DNA of 64,000 bases from CAIYUC01 sp963682005 (GCA_963682005.1 OY820914.1:3162001-3226000); one strand, 5' to 3'; shown: positions 17,661 through 26,721, counted from the first letter of the stretch. Notes: generated by a model not told the origin, from the letters alone. Numbers and translations: made by a program.

Positions 17661-19032
17661 TTCGTTTCAAGGGATGTGCCTCCGTATTAAAGACAACGTT
17701 CTTCAGGTCAAGTGTCGATTCAGGTGCAAAAAGCAGGTAGGCGTATTTCAGGGTTTCTGCAAGGAAAAAACTCTCCATCGAATCTTCCTGCTCCATCGTC
17801 CTGACATCTTTGATCTCTGCAAACCCTGCCGTTGTTTTGCATTTGCTGATGATATCTTCGATCATCGTTTGGCCCATTCGGAGGTATTTGTCATCCTTTG
17901 TAGCCCTGTAGAGGTAAAAGCAACTTTCCAGGTTTTCCGGTCGTAAAGGGTAGGAGGGAGACACGATTTCGTTTGTCCTGAAATTGAAAACTTCAGGTTC
18001 GATGTTAAAGTGTTTCCACATGTAGAAATTTCCTTTCTGCACTTCCGCAGCAGTGGAAGTATCTCCTGCAAGCGAAAGTATTCCTGCATAGAATGCATCC
18101 AGGGCTCCATAAAAGGGCCTTGTTTCCTTGCCGGAATTCATATCCGCTCTTGTGAAAAATGATCCGTTCGGTGTTGAAACAAGAAGGTGCTTAAGGATGG
18201 ATTTATTCGAGGTTTTCCAGGCGAAGTAGCAATCCCTGTCCCCGAAAAGCAGCCATGCCTTGAAAAGGTATTCGTAATAGGAATCGATCCTGGCCCCGAT
18301 CTGCGTTTCCCTGTTTTTCCAGTCACCAGTGTTTACATTGATTACCGTTCCAACAAGGTCATTGTCACTTCTCCTGCGGAAGACTTCCAATGTAGCTTTT
18401 TTTGCCGTGTTGTAGTAGACCGAATCATGGGTGTACTCAGTCAGTTTACCGAATTCAAGCAGGTAAGTGCCGATTTCTGCAGGGTTGCTTAACGGATCTC
18501 TTGTTTTTCCTGTTTTGAGGTTAACATACCTGTAAGGCATCCCTGTTCCGGAGTTGAAAGCCGGGAGAAGCCTTTTTCCCAGATCTTTGGCCAGTTGCAG
18601 GAATTGGTCGTCACCATCAAGCTCATACGCTGAAAGAAGTCCTCCCAATAACCGGATGTTGATCTCGAAAAGCTGCACCTCCTGGTCAACATCGAATTTC
18701 AGGTTCGACAGGACCAGATTCTTTGCCTCTTTTGCTTCTTTCTTCATTCCCATCAGAATGAATGTATCGAAAGCGTCAAGCGGTGTCATCTGGAACGAAA
18801 CGGAATACCAGTTTGATCCTTTCATGCTTAACGGTTTAAGCATGTCATACCCTGCAGCATATTTCATATACCCGTCCCAGGCAAAATGGCATGCATTCCG
18901 GATCTTTTTAACCTCGGCATTTTTTTCTTTTTCGGAGAAGGATTGGCCATTGCATGTTATTCCGGTGAAAAAGACCAATCCTGACAGCATAAGAATTAAT
19001 TTCCTTAATCCCCTTTTAATATTGATCATCAT
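17656..19032 (-). CDS. GH47 class I alpha-mannosidase, exported
   Basis: A 458-aa protein matching glycoside hydrolase family 47 along its whole length. Family hallmarks are visible: FQMTPLDAFDTFILMGM near the N-terminus, INIRLLGGLLSAYELDGD, the catalytic-Asp segment GARIDSYYEYLFKAW (about residue 250), RPENLESCFYLYRAT, the catalytic-Glu segment ESFFLAETLKYAYLLF (about 420) and the calcium-binding FNTEAHPL at the extreme C-terminus. GH47 enzymes remove alpha-1,2-linked mannose and are mainly eukaryotic ER/Golgi proteins; bacterial members are few. The N-terminus (KRGLRKLILMLSGLVFFTGI) is a signal peptide, so it acts outside the cytoplasm. It follows a TMTC-like glycosyltransferase gene by 100 bp on the same strand. 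Confidence 0.93.
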   Translation of the reverse strand: MMINIKRGLRKLILMLSGLVFFTGITCNGQSFSEKEKNAEVKKIRNACHFAWDGYMKYAAGYDMLKPLSMKGSNWYSVSFQMTPLDAFDTFILMGMKKEAKEAKNLVLSNLKFDVDQEVQLFEINIRLLGGLLSAYELDGDDQFLQLAKDLGKRLLPAFNSGTGMPYRYVNLKTGKTRDPLSNPAEIGTYLLEFGKLTEYTHDSVYYNTAKKATLEVFRRRSDNDLVGTVINVNTGDWKNRETQIGARIDSYYEYLFKAWLLFGDRDCYFAWKTSNKSILKHLLVSTPNGSFFTRADMNSGKETRPFYGALDAFYAGILSLAGDTSTAAEVQKGNFYMWKHFNIEPEVFNFRTNEIVSPSYPLRPENLESCFYLYRATKDDKYLRMGQTMIEDIISKCKTTAGFAEIKDVRTMEQEDSMESFFLAETLKYAYLLFAPESTLDLKNVVFNTEAHPLKRR

Positions 19033-19132
19033 GATTCTTTTATTTTTCTTTTTTTCTTTGTCGGTTCTTTATGTTCTGTGTTAAAAAAAAGCAACCACAG
19101 AGTTCACAAAGCAGGCACAGAGATCGCAGAGA

Positions 19133-21070
19133 TTATTTGCAATATTTGTCATAAAGATCCTGTCCCCCCTGGTTTCCATGGTCGGCGGCAGTTTTCCATG
19201 CCTCGCAGGCCCCTTTATGGTCTCCGAGCGCATCCTTGCAATTCCCGATATTTACAAGGGCCTTGTAAAATGTCGGATCCTTGGCAAATGATTTTTCGAA
19301 CAGCTTCAGCGCCTCTTTGATATCCCCGTTCTTTGCCAGTGTAACTCCATCTTCATTCAGCTTTTGCGACTCATTCAGGGATTGATAAGCCGCTGCACGG
19401 TGCGTCATGGTCTTCATCAGGATATCCAAGTTCTTTTGCGCCTCCGGATAATTCGGATCCATCTGGATCGCAGTCTCCAGGTCTTTCCGGGCTCCTTCCT
19501 GATCCCCGAGGTTGATCTTGACCACCCCCCGGAGGTTATATGCTTTCGGAGGATAATCAGGCTTGACGGTTAAAAGGATGTTTAGATCCTCAAGCGATTC
19601 CTGGTACCTTTTCTGTTCGCTGAGGAGCAATGCCCGGTCAAACCTTGCATCATGGAATTTCGGATAGAACCTTACCGCCTTATCGAAATCAGCATACGCC
19701 TCATTTTTTTTCCCCAACCGGTACACTTCATTGCCATGGATAAAATACCCCAATGAACATTTTTGATTCGATGTAATGGCGGATGTTGAATAGGCAAGTG
19801 GATCCCGGTAGATCACGTTCAGCCTGAAGTTCTGGAATGCCAGGTAAACAAGGACAGCAATCATGAATGCCAGGATGATCGAAGGAACGGACTTTTTGAC
19901 GGAGCGGACTTCGATCTCCCTGACCAGGCTCAGCAAGATCAGGATGATCCCGAACATGGGAAGGTAATCCCTGTGATCGAGATACTCGTAAGTATATGAA
20001 GCAAATTCCGGCCTGTAAACCATACCCGGCAACAGGAAACATGCAAACCAAACCAACCCGAATACCACATTCCCGTTAAATAATTCTTTCTTCTTTATAA
20101 ACAGGATGATGAACCCGGTGATCACGAGTAATCCCGAAATCGTTGCTCCAACTTTGAAAGAGGGCATTGTTGAGAAATTTAGCGGGATGAAAAGTTTGAT
20201 GATGGTTTCAGGGATCGTCCTCAGGTTGAGGAAAAATGGCCCCAGTCCTATTGATTGTTCATCTTTGGTAATGGAAAGATCACGCAGATAGTAAAAAACC
20301 ACGAAAAGGACAACGTATGAAATCGCAAGGATTCCGTTTCCTTTTGTAATGAACTTCCTTTTAGTGAACCTGGATAAATACAGGATGAATAAGACAGGAA
20401 GCATGATGGCCGTCTCCTTTGAGAGGAGTGCCAATGCAAAGAACAGTACATTCGCGGCATAGAAGTACCATTTGTTCGTTTCCAGGATTTTCAGGAAAGA
20501 GATCATCGAGAGAAAAGAAAAAAGAGAGAGCAGCAGATCACCGCGGGCAGGGATCCAGATTACGGCATGAAGGAAAAGGTAATGTACTGCATAGATCAGC
20601 GATCCGAAAAAAGCATACTTCCTTTCCAGCCTGAAAAGAGTAAGAAGGTAAAAAACAGCAAGGCAGGAAAGGATGTGAAGAACAAGGTTGGTCACACGGG
20701 TCGCAAAGATGATATTGTTCCCGAATTGGGCATCGATCATGTAAGAGACGTTCTGCAGCGGTCTGTAAAGCTCGATCTGCTTGTGCCTGAACCAGGCATC
20801 CATGGTGATCGCTTCCGGGATGTTTGAAAGATCTTTCAGAAATGGAAGATTATCAAGAACAATAATGTTGTCATCATGGTAGGAGTAGGAATAGGACAAT
20901 GTCTTTGCATACACGGCTATACAAACGATGATAATGAGGATGCCTGGAACGAGGAAGTTATTGAACGGGAAAGGCAGTTGAGCGATTGATTTGCCCGGTG
21001 TCAATATGGTTGTTTGAGCCGCGGTTTTGACCGGTGATCCGGGTTTGACAGGTTTCTTTTGCTTGACCAT
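19133..21070 (-). CDS. TMTC-like membrane glycosyltransferase with C-terminal TPR repeats
   Basis: A 645-aa protein. A cytoplasmic basic N-terminus is followed by about eleven membrane helices (residues 35-440), with YSYHDDNIIV in the first periplasmic loop and YEYLDHRDYLPMFGIILIL later, the arrangement of GT-C fold transferases and of eukaryotic TMTC O-mannosyltransferases. Residues 450-645 are tetratricopeptide repeats (RLGKKNEAYADFDKAVRFYP, LGDQEGARKDLETAIQMDP, NGDIKEALKLFEKSFAKDP, LGDHKGACEAWKTAADHG). A polyprenyl-phosphate sugar donor and protein acceptor are inferred from the fold only. The start is 7 bp after the stop of the HdrDE-like gene, so it is probably cotranscribed with it. Confidence 0.82.
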   Translation of the reverse strand: MVKQKKPVKPGSPVKTAAQTTILTPGKSIAQLPFPFNNFLVPGILIIIVCIAVYAKTLSYSYSYHDDNIIVLDNLPFLKDLSNIPEAITMDAWFRHKQIELYRPLQNVSYMIDAQFGNNIIFATRVTNLVLHILSCLAVFYLLTLFRLERKYAFFGSLIYAVHYLFLHAVIWIPARGDLLLSLFSFLSMISFLKILETNKWYFYAANVLFFALALLSKETAIMLPVLFILYLSRFTKRKFITKGNGILAISYVVLFVVFYYLRDLSITKDEQSIGLGPFFLNLRTIPETIIKLFIPLNFSTMPSFKVGATISGLLVITGFIILFIKKKELFNGNVVFGLVWFACFLLPGMVYRPEFASYTYEYLDHRDYLPMFGIILILLSLVREIEVRSVKKSVPSIILAFMIAVLVYLAFQNFRLNVIYRDPLAYSTSAITSNQKCSLGYFIHGNEVYRLGKKNEAYADFDKAVRFYPKFHDARFDRALLLSEQKRYQESLEDLNILLTVKPDYPPKAYNLRGVVKINLGDQEGARKDLETAIQMDPNYPEAQKNLDILMKTMTHRAAAYQSLNESQKLNEDGVTLAKNGDIKEALKLFEKSFAKDPTFYKALVNIGNCKDALGDHKGACEAWKTAADHGNQGGQDLYDKYCK

Positions 21071-21077
21071 GATTTAT

Positions 21078-22916
21078 TCAGATAACAGGTTCAGGTTCTT
21101 TAGGTTTCTTTTCCGGGATCAGGATCACAGGGATTGCCGCATAGATGATTTCCGCTATATCTTCGACCCTCACCGGTGAAAAAGCGGACAATGTTTTCTT
21201 GCACAGGGGGCAGGAGGTCACAATCGTTTCAGGATTACCATCCATCAGATGATCCAACGTGTCCCGGGTGATGGAAGCCCTCTGGGGACCATCAATGTTG
21301 AATATTCCAAGACTCCCGCCACAGCACAATGATTTTTCGCAGCCGTCAGCATCATTCACTACATCGGCAACTTTCTCAAGGAGTTCCAATGGTTCTTTGA
21401 ATATCTCTGATCCCCTTCCAAGGTCACAGGGATCATGGTATGCTACTTTTTTATACCGCGCCTGGAGTGGGATATTCCCATTCCTGATCAGTTGAAGGAT
21501 GTATTGAGAGTGATGCATGACATTTATTTCCAGATGGTATTCTTCCCTGAAAACCCTGTAACAGATGGGGCAGGAAGTAACGAGCAGGGTTGCTCCGGAC
21601 CGGTTGATCAGTTCCTTGTTCTTCTCTACAAGTGTTTTAGCCTGGTCAGTTCTCCCCGAAAGCATCAAAGGGCGGCCACAACATATGGTTTCATCCTTAT
21701 CGAGGAACGTGAACTTCACTCCTGCAACTTCAAGCAGTTTCTCCATAGACCGGCTTATTCCCGGAGTCAGATGGGTCATACAACCGGCAAAATAAGCGAC
21801 ATTGGCTTTCTGTGGCTTTCGGACTGGCAGGTAGGAATAGTCCATAGCCTGGTTTAGTGCCAGCATCCTGCGCTGGCTCAACCGCTGGTTATCGGATCCA
21901 ATGCCGACCGGGCATACGGAAGTGCACCTGCCGCATACCAGGCAGGTCATGGTAGCCCGTCTGCTCACGTCCCGGTCACGGATTGACCGAAGAAAATAGG
22001 TTGACTGGATGTCGTTGATCCCAAGTGCAACAGACAGCTGGCAAACATCAATGCAGACCCCGCATCGGGAGCAGGCAAAGATCTCAACATCTGAAAAACT
22101 TCCGGCATGTTTTTCCTGGTTAATTCCGAAGTTCCTGAAAAGAATGAGGAGAAGCTCCGAAGGTATGTGTGTGTACCTGGAATAGGGCAGTGTTACAAAG
22201 AAGATCCCGAGGGAAAGAGAATAAACCCACCAGAAACCATACGCGATCAGCTTGTCGGAGAATGGCCATATGGCGGCCAGCACATTCCCGAAATGCTGAG
22301 TTACAAAGCCTCCACCATAACCATATGCCCCTGCAGTAAAGCTTTCTGCAAGGAGTCGCAATGGGAAAATGAGCCATAGCGCCGTCATGGCAACCTTGTC
22401 AGTGAGTTGCAACTGGGTGGTCTTTTTCATTCCGAACCACTTCGAGTTCCTTCGTTTCAACAGGGCCAGTGCCAGTCCGCTGAGGATAAAAAACAGGACG
22501 AGGTCCATGGAGAACCTGAAAAATCCCGGGACGGTGAAGATCTCAAAGGGGAGAACGTGCTTGTCATGGATGAAGAATTTCAGGAAAATGGGGTAGTATG
22601 GAGGGTTAACCCACAAACCGCTGTAAATCCTTGATTCCATATTCCCCATGATGATCAGGAGCAGCCATCCGAAAGCAAAGGTCATATGCATATAACCGAG
22701 CAGGGTATTTCTTCTGAACATTTTCCTGTGAAGAAGACTGTCGAAGAATATCTCTTTCAGTGCAAAAAGAAATTTTTTGCTTCGTAAGCCCGACATGAAC
22801 CGCGACCTGTCTTCCTGCTCCATGTTCCTGACCCACCTTGAATATCTCCGCCCTGTGTTGATCAGGAGGAAGATCAATCCTAAAAAGAAAGGAAGTACAA
22901 AGAGGTTGAAGGTCAT
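21078..22916 (-). CDS. Membrane-bound HdrDE-like iron-sulfur protein
   Basis: A 612-aa fusion. Residues 1-255 hold about six membrane helices with scattered His residues, like the cytochrome b-type HdrE/NarI subunit. Two [4Fe-4S] motifs follow (CSRCGVCIDVCQ near 280, CLVCGRCTSVCPVGI near 328). Then come two CCG domains of the HdrD/HdrB type: YFAGCMTH, ICCGRPL and TSCPICYR, then HDPCDLGRG, LCCGGS and TSCPLCKK. In methanogens HdrDE reduces the CoM-CoB heterodisulfide with methanophenazine; in a Bacteroidota it is more likely to link menaquinone to an unknown disulfide or other carrier. Its start overlaps the preceding ferredoxin gene by ATGA. A coenzyme M pathway is not implied. Confidence 0.85.
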   Translation of the reverse strand: MTFNLFVLPFFLGLIFLLINTGRRYSRWVRNMEQEDRSRFMSGLRSKKFLFALKEIFFDSLLHRKMFRRNTLLGYMHMTFAFGWLLLIIMGNMESRIYSGLWVNPPYYPIFLKFFIHDKHVLPFEIFTVPGFFRFSMDLVLFFILSGLALALLKRRNSKWFGMKKTTQLQLTDKVAMTALWLIFPLRLLAESFTAGAYGYGGGFVTQHFGNVLAAIWPFSDKLIAYGFWWVYSLSLGIFFVTLPYSRYTHIPSELLLILFRNFGINQEKHAGSFSDVEIFACSRCGVCIDVCQLSVALGINDIQSTYFLRSIRDRDVSRRATMTCLVCGRCTSVCPVGIGSDNQRLSQRRMLALNQAMDYSYLPVRKPQKANVAYFAGCMTHLTPGISRSMEKLLEVAGVKFTFLDKDETICCGRPLMLSGRTDQAKTLVEKNKELINRSGATLLVTSCPICYRVFREEYHLEINVMHHSQYILQLIRNGNIPLQARYKKVAYHDPCDLGRGSEIFKEPLELLEKVADVVNDADGCEKSLCCGGSLGIFNIDGPQRASITRDTLDHLMDGNPETIVTSCPLCKKTLSAFSPVRVEDIAEIIYAAIPVILIPEKKPKEPEPVI

Positions 22917-23248
22917 AAAGCGAATTTTTCTACCGCGTTGAGGATGGTCTGGATCAGGTTTCTCAGGTTAACCCCCCGGGGGCATGAAAGCTGGCATTTA
23001 CCGCAGAGCATGCATTTGGCGATCTCTTTTTTCAACGTCCTGATATCTCCCCGTTGGACCAGGGTATGCAGTCTCCGGATATTAAAATCGGTAAAATGAC
23101 CGGCAGAACAAGTTGCGGTACATGTCCCGCAACCAATACAAATGTTCAGTGAAGGCTCATACCTGAGGATATAATGAAGTGCAGTTTTGTCCGCCTGGTC
23201 ATAATCAATCTGCCTGTCAGCATTTATCGAATACCCGAAATCGATCAT
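22913..23248 (-). CDS. HdrC-like two-cluster ferredoxin
   Basis: A 111-aa protein with two [4Fe-4S] motifs, CIGCGTCTATCSAG and CMLCGKCQLSCPRG, with the HdrC-type spacing and a helical linker (RRLHTLVQRGDIRTLKKEIA). It lacks membrane segments. It overlaps the HdrDE-like gene by four bases (ATGA), which suggests the two products form a complex. It is separated from the HdrA-like gene by a 211-bp gap filled with tandem repeats. Confidence 0.85.
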   Translation of the reverse strand: MIDFGYSINADRQIDYDQADKTALHYILRYEPSLNICIGCGTCTATCSAGHFTDFNIRRLHTLVQRGDIRTLKKEIAKCMLCGKCQLSCPRGVNLRNLIQTILNAVEKFAL

Positions 23249-23459
23249 TGTAATTTCTAATTTCTAATTATCTAAAATCTAAAGCTGGTCACAGGGTCAC
23301 AAAGTCATCAAGTCATCGAGTCATCAAGTCATCAAGTCATCAAGTCACCACCTCACCACCTCACCAGTTCACCACCTCACCACCTCACCAGTTCACCACC
23401 TCACCACCTCACCAGTTCACCACCTCACCACCTCACCAGTTCACCACCTCACCACCTCT
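23249..23459. repeat. Long array of 8-bp units with a 24-bp higher-order repeat, within the Hdr-like operon
   Basis: A short period-7 stretch (TAATTTC units, 23251-23280) is followed by period-8 units: GGTCACAG, AAGTCATC (six copies), then ACCTCACC ACCTCACC AGTTCACC repeated about five times as a 24-bp superunit. The array runs to the last base before the HdrA-like stop codon. It is not CRISPR: there are no spacers. Confidence 0.95.
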
Positions 23460-24476
23460 TTACCTTAAATACGCTGCAATCTGCACAGCTGCCGCCCTGG
23501 CGTCGCTTATCGTGTTTTCGATCGTCACCGGGCCTTTCACTGCACCGGCCAGGAATAGTCCTGGAACACTGGTAGAATTGGAGTGAAGGTGCGGATCAAC
23601 GGGCGTGAGAAAACCATCTTCTCCGGGGATGAGTCCCATCATTTTGCCTATTGATGCAGAATTCTTTGATGGCACAAAACCCACCAGCAACACCAGAAGG
23701 TCAACATTCATCTTCAGTGGTTTGCCGGTCAGTGTGTCTTCCACTTTGATCAGGATGGAATGATCCGGATTCTCACAGGCTTCAGAAAGGCGTCCGCGGA
23801 TAAACCGGATCCCGTGTTTCTGCTGGGCTTCAAGATAAAGATCCTCGAAATACCGGTCGTACATCCTGAGATCCATATAAAAGGAAAATACCTCAGATTG
23901 CGGCAATGCCTCGCTGATCCCGATCGCCTGCTTAACACCGGTAACGCAGCATACTTTGGAACAATAAAGATTGCCTGCTTTTTCATCGCGGGAACCTACG
24001 CAATGCACGATCCCGATCCTTTTAGGAATGTTTCCGGCAGCGGTGAGAAGTGGGGTTCCTGACCTGAATATTTCTTCAATGTCAGCAGATGTCACTACAT
24101 TGTCGTATATGTTGTACCCGTATTCTTCCTTTTTTACAGCGTCAAAAAGCTCAAAACCTGTGGTCAGGAGAAGCACATCGCTTTTAAGGGATTCTCCATT
24201 TTCCAGGATCACGAAAAAATTATGATCATCATTCTTGATCTTATTGATTTTTGTATTGATTTTTACCGATACCTTCCCGTCCAGTCCTGTTGCAAGGGCA
24301 TCAAGGACTTCATTCGCCGGGCGGCGGTTAGGAAAGAGCCGGTCCCATTTTCTCAAATGACCGCCAAGCTCCTTTTCCCTTTCGATCAGCGTAACATGAA
24401 TTTCCAGGTCAGAAAGACACCTGGCCGCTTCCATTCCTGCAATCCCCCCGCCGATGATCAGAACAGATTTCTTCAT
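23460..24476 (-). CDS. HdrA-like FAD protein, short form
   Basis: A 338-aa flavoprotein. The N-terminal dinucleotide fold has VLIIGGGIAGMEAARCLSDL, and VHCVGSRDEKAG plus LYCSKVCCVTGVKQAIG is the cysteine-rich iron-sulfur segment characteristic of HdrA and QmoA. The C-terminal TSVPGLFLAGAVKGP closes the FAD site. It lacks the extra N-terminal and C-terminal ferredoxin domains of full-length methanogen HdrA (about 650 aa), so it resembles the short HdrA/QmoA form. Electron bifurcation is possible but cannot be judged from sequence. It lies 7 bp after the HdrB-like gene. Confidence 0.87.
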   Translation of the reverse strand: MKKSVLIIGGGIAGMEAARCLSDLEIHVTLIEREKELGGHLRKWDRLFPNRRPANEVLDALATGLDGKVSVKINTKINKIKNDDHNFFVILENGESLKSDVLLLTTGFELFDAVKKEEYGYNIYDNVVTSADIEEIFRSGTPLLTAAGNIPKRIGIVHCVGSRDEKAGNLYCSKVCCVTGVKQAIGISEALPQSEVFSFYMDLRMYDRYFEDLYLEAQQKHGIRFIRGRLSEACENPDHSILIKVEDTLTGKPLKMNVDLLVLLVGFVPSKNSASIGKMMGLIPGEDGFLTPVDPHLHSNSTSVPGLFLAGAVKGPVTIENTISDARAAAVQIAAYLR

Positions 24477-24483
24477 TTTACGA

Positions 24484-25554
24484 TCAATAAAATTTTATGT
24501 TAGATGGTTTAGCAGGTCTGCCAAGGTTTTTATCATCAACACCAAGGAATTTTCCGGCATGATCATAAGCGATTCCGATCGTGTCGAGAAAAGGTTCTAC
24601 GGTAACCTGGTGCAGCTGCATTCCCATATCCCATGGATCATAGCCAAGGACCAGACCAGCGAGTTCTTCATAAGTTAGCACGGGGATCCCGTGACCATTT
24701 TCACCATAGGTTTTTCCTTCCATTTCGCTGATGGCATATTGCCACCGGTCAAGGAACATCGGGCATCCCGGACAGTTTGTGAGGATCATGGTCGGTTTGT
24801 AAGGCTCCATGGATTCGAACTTTTTCTTCGAACAGGCAATGGAATAACCCCGGTTGGCCTTGACAAAGTACTGCCTGAATCCGAAACCGCAGCAATGCCT
24901 TCGTTCAGGATAATCAACCACTTCGCCTCCCCATTCCTCGATCATACCGATCAGTACATATGGATATTCTGCGCCGCCTACACCTTTGCCCGGGAACATC
25001 TTGGAATAATGACAACCAATATGCTCCACGATTTTCAATGGCTGGCCGGATGACCGGTCGGTGAGCCGGTATTTTGCTTTTGCTCCGATCTCATTCCGGA
25101 ATTTGTAGATGACATCACTGGCATGTGCCAGGTTTTCCGGTTTATTGAATTCCCTGCCTGTTGCTTTTCTCAGGTGTTCCCTTACTCTTTCTTCGACTTC
25201 AGGGAAATGATGCCATGTTTCGAGAACTTCAGAGTACAAACCGAAAGAGGTTATGCATGATGTGACAAAATTCGTGTATCCCGCTTCGGTCATCAGGGCA
25301 AACTGCCTTGCCACCATGGTCATGGCTGTTTCAAATGGAACAATGTCGCTGTGATACCCGATGCCGGAACAAGTGGTATGCGATGGGTTTTCATAAACAT
25401 CTTTCCCGAGCTCATCGCGGAGAATCCGAAGGAACGTCTTTTCAGATCCGGGGAAGAAGTTCTGCCGGATGCAGCTCCTGACATAAAAGAAATGATCGTC
25501 GGAAATCTCCTTCTGGTACTGCGACCAAATCTTTCGTTTTCCTTCAGCCTTCAT
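24484..25554 (-). CDS. HdrB-like CCG-domain protein
   Basis: A 356-aa cytosolic protein. The second CCG domain is complete (VEHIGCHYSKMFPGKG, RRHCCGFGFRQY, TNCPGCPMFLDRW) and should bind a non-cubane iron-sulfur cluster as in HdrB. The N-terminal half is more degenerate, keeping HTTCSGIGYHSDIVP and NFVTSCITSFG. HdrB normally carries the disulfide reduction site; the substrate here is unknown. It overlaps the end of the HdrC-like gene by 11 bases and precedes the HdrA-like gene, giving the order C-B-A. Confidence 0.87.
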   Translation of the reverse strand: MKAEGKRKIWSQYQKEISDDHFFYVRSCIRQNFFPGSEKTFLRILRDELGKDVYENPSHTTCSGIGYHSDIVPFETAMTMVARQFALMTEAGYTNFVTSCITSFGLYSEVLETWHHFPEVEERVREHLRKATGREFNKPENLAHASDVIYKFRNEIGAKAKYRLTDRSSGQPLKIVEHIGCHYSKMFPGKGVGGAEYPYVLIGMIEEWGGEVVDYPERRHCCGFGFRQYFVKANRGYSIACSKKKFESMEPYKPTMILTNCPGCPMFLDRWQYAISEMEGKTYGENGHGIPVLTYEELAGLVLGYDPWDMGMQLHQVTVEPFLDTIGIAYDHAGKFLGVDDKNLGRPAKPSNIKFY

Positions 25555-26263
25555 CGGTTCTCGAGTGATTTGATGAGTTTTTCGTATAGATCGTTTTTAT
25601 GTATTCGTTGTCCATTGTATCATTTAATTCCAGTCCAAGTTCAGCAGCTTTTTTCTCCGAGTATTCCTCGATCTTCCTGAACCGGTCAGAAGCTCCTGTT
25701 TCTTCGAATATTTTCCTTACCTCATCAAGGGCGTCTTCCGGGATCTTCCGCAATATCCCGGGACCGGTCTGTTCGTAATTGGCCCCGACCCTTTCCATGA
25801 CATCCTTCAGGTGTGAATGCTCCCACTCCCAGATCGGACCCTGTTCCGGGTGGTTTTGGGGGGATATCTCGGAAGGGAAAACGCAGTATCCATATTCAAG
25901 GATCCACTTTCCTATTGTCCGTTTTAAAACAAGCTGTTGGCGGCCTTTCTCAGATTCAGTGAAATAACCCAGTTCCTGGGATAATGATCGAAGTGCGGTG
26001 ATCAGCATCCCGGGCGCATTACCGCGAGGACAGCGTGTTACGCATGACATGCATTCTCCGCAGTACCAGATGGTGTCGCCTTTCAACAGTGTTTCGATCT
26101 GTTCTTCATCCTTTGACTGAAGGATCTCAGCGATGATCCGGGGCTGGTAATTGTAAAATTCGGCCGCAGGGCAGATGGCAGTGCAGGTTCCGCAATTGAT
26201 GCAGGCCTTCAGGCCCTCCCTGAATCGAACATCCTCTCTAAGCTTGTCGTATAAATGACCCAT
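25544..26263 (-). CDS. HdrC-like iron-sulfur protein with C-terminal extension
   Basis: A 239-aa protein. The first 110 residues are HdrC-like with CINCGTCTAICPAAEF and CGECMSCVTRCPRGNAP. About 130 residues follow without cysteine motifs, Glu- and Lys-rich and predicted helical, which is longer than classical HdrC (about 180 aa). It is the first gene of the Hdr-like operon and its end overlaps the HdrB-like gene. Confidence 0.86.
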   Translation of the reverse strand: MGHLYDKLREDVRFREGLKACINCGTCTAICPAAEFYNYQPRIIAEILQSKDEEQIETLLKGDTIWYCGECMSCVTRCPRGNAPGMLITALRSLSQELGYFTESEKGRQQLVLKRTIGKWILEYGYCVFPSEISPQNHPEQGPIWEWEHSHLKDVMERVGANYEQTGPGILRKIPEDALDEVRKIFEETGASDRFRKIEEYSEKKAAELGLELNDTMDNEYIKTIYTKNSSNHSRTDEG

Positions 26264-26275
26264 TGTATCAGTTTG

Positions 26276-26306
26276 CAGTCGGCAGTCGGCAGTCAGCAGC
26301 CTGAAG
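26276..26306. repeat. Period-7 array (CAGTCGG units)
   Basis: CAGTCGG CAGTCGG CAGTCAG CAGCCTG follow one another just upstream of the HdrC-like start. Confidence 0.75.
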
Positions 26307-26317
26307 CTTGCCGGTCA

Positions 26318-26325
26318 CAAAGATA
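26318..26325 (-). promoter_or_regulatory. Candidate -7 box of the Hdr-like operon (TATCTTTG)
   Basis: TATCTTTG on the minus strand lies 55 nt before the first Hdr-like ATG. No convincing -33 box. Confidence 0.45.
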
Positions 26326-26384
26326 AAAAAATTGAGGAACCATGATCGGATTGAATGGTTTTTACAAGTAAGCAATTTATTGAG

Positions 26385-26392
26385 TAATTTTG
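26385..26392 (+). promoter_or_regulatory. Promoter -7 box (TAATTTTG) of the small protein/nucleotidyltransferase pair
   Basis: An exact TAnnTTTG match 51 nt before the ATG at 26443, with TTTT at 26359 as a possible -33 element 22 nt upstream. Confidence 0.55.
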
Positions 26393-26442
26393 TAACAATC
26401 CGGATTTACTGGTTGATAAAGCTGGATAATAAATCACATTCA

Positions 26443-26721
26443 ATGAACAAGAATAGTAAGCGGAAAAGAGTGGTTAACAAGCAGGATGAACTTCGCGAAA
26501 AGGATTCAATTTATATGACTTCTATTGAGCAGGAAAACGGAATGGCTGTCACTATTTCATCCTATAAAGAACAGGAAGAAGCCAACTTCCGGTATTGGTT
26601 GCAAATGAGTCCGGCCGAACGACTGGATTTAAACCATAAAATGATGCTGCAACTGTTCAGTGATAAAATAGAGGAAAATAAAAGGAGAAAATCATTCACC
26701 ATTGTAATTGAAAAGGCGTGA
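26443..26721 (+). CDS. Small protein paired with a nucleotidyltransferase
   Basis: A 92-aa protein, basic at the N-terminus (MNKNSKRKRVVNKQDEL), with a central EEANFRYWLQMSPAERLDLNH segment and a basic C-terminus (KIEENKRRKSFTIVIEKA). I recognise no domain. The WLQMSPAERL pattern is common in small proteins encoded just before nucleotidyltransferase genes in Bacteroidota. The start at 26443 is preferred to 26308 because the promoter box lies between them. It overlaps the next gene as GTGA, so the two are translationally coupled, which suggests a toxin-antitoxin-like pair. Confidence 0.7.
   Translation: MNKNSKRKRVVNKQDELREKDSIYMTSIEQENGMAVTISSYKEQEEANFRYWLQMSPAERLDLNHKMMLQLFSDKIEENKRRKSFTIVIEKA

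Noticed and set aside
23283..23459. CRISPR array
   Set aside because: Units are 8 bp with no spacers and no cas genes nearby.
21078..26263. Evidence of methanogenesis from Hdr-like genes
   Set aside because: No coenzyme M or methyl-CoM genes; Hdr-like modules occur in many non-methanogens.
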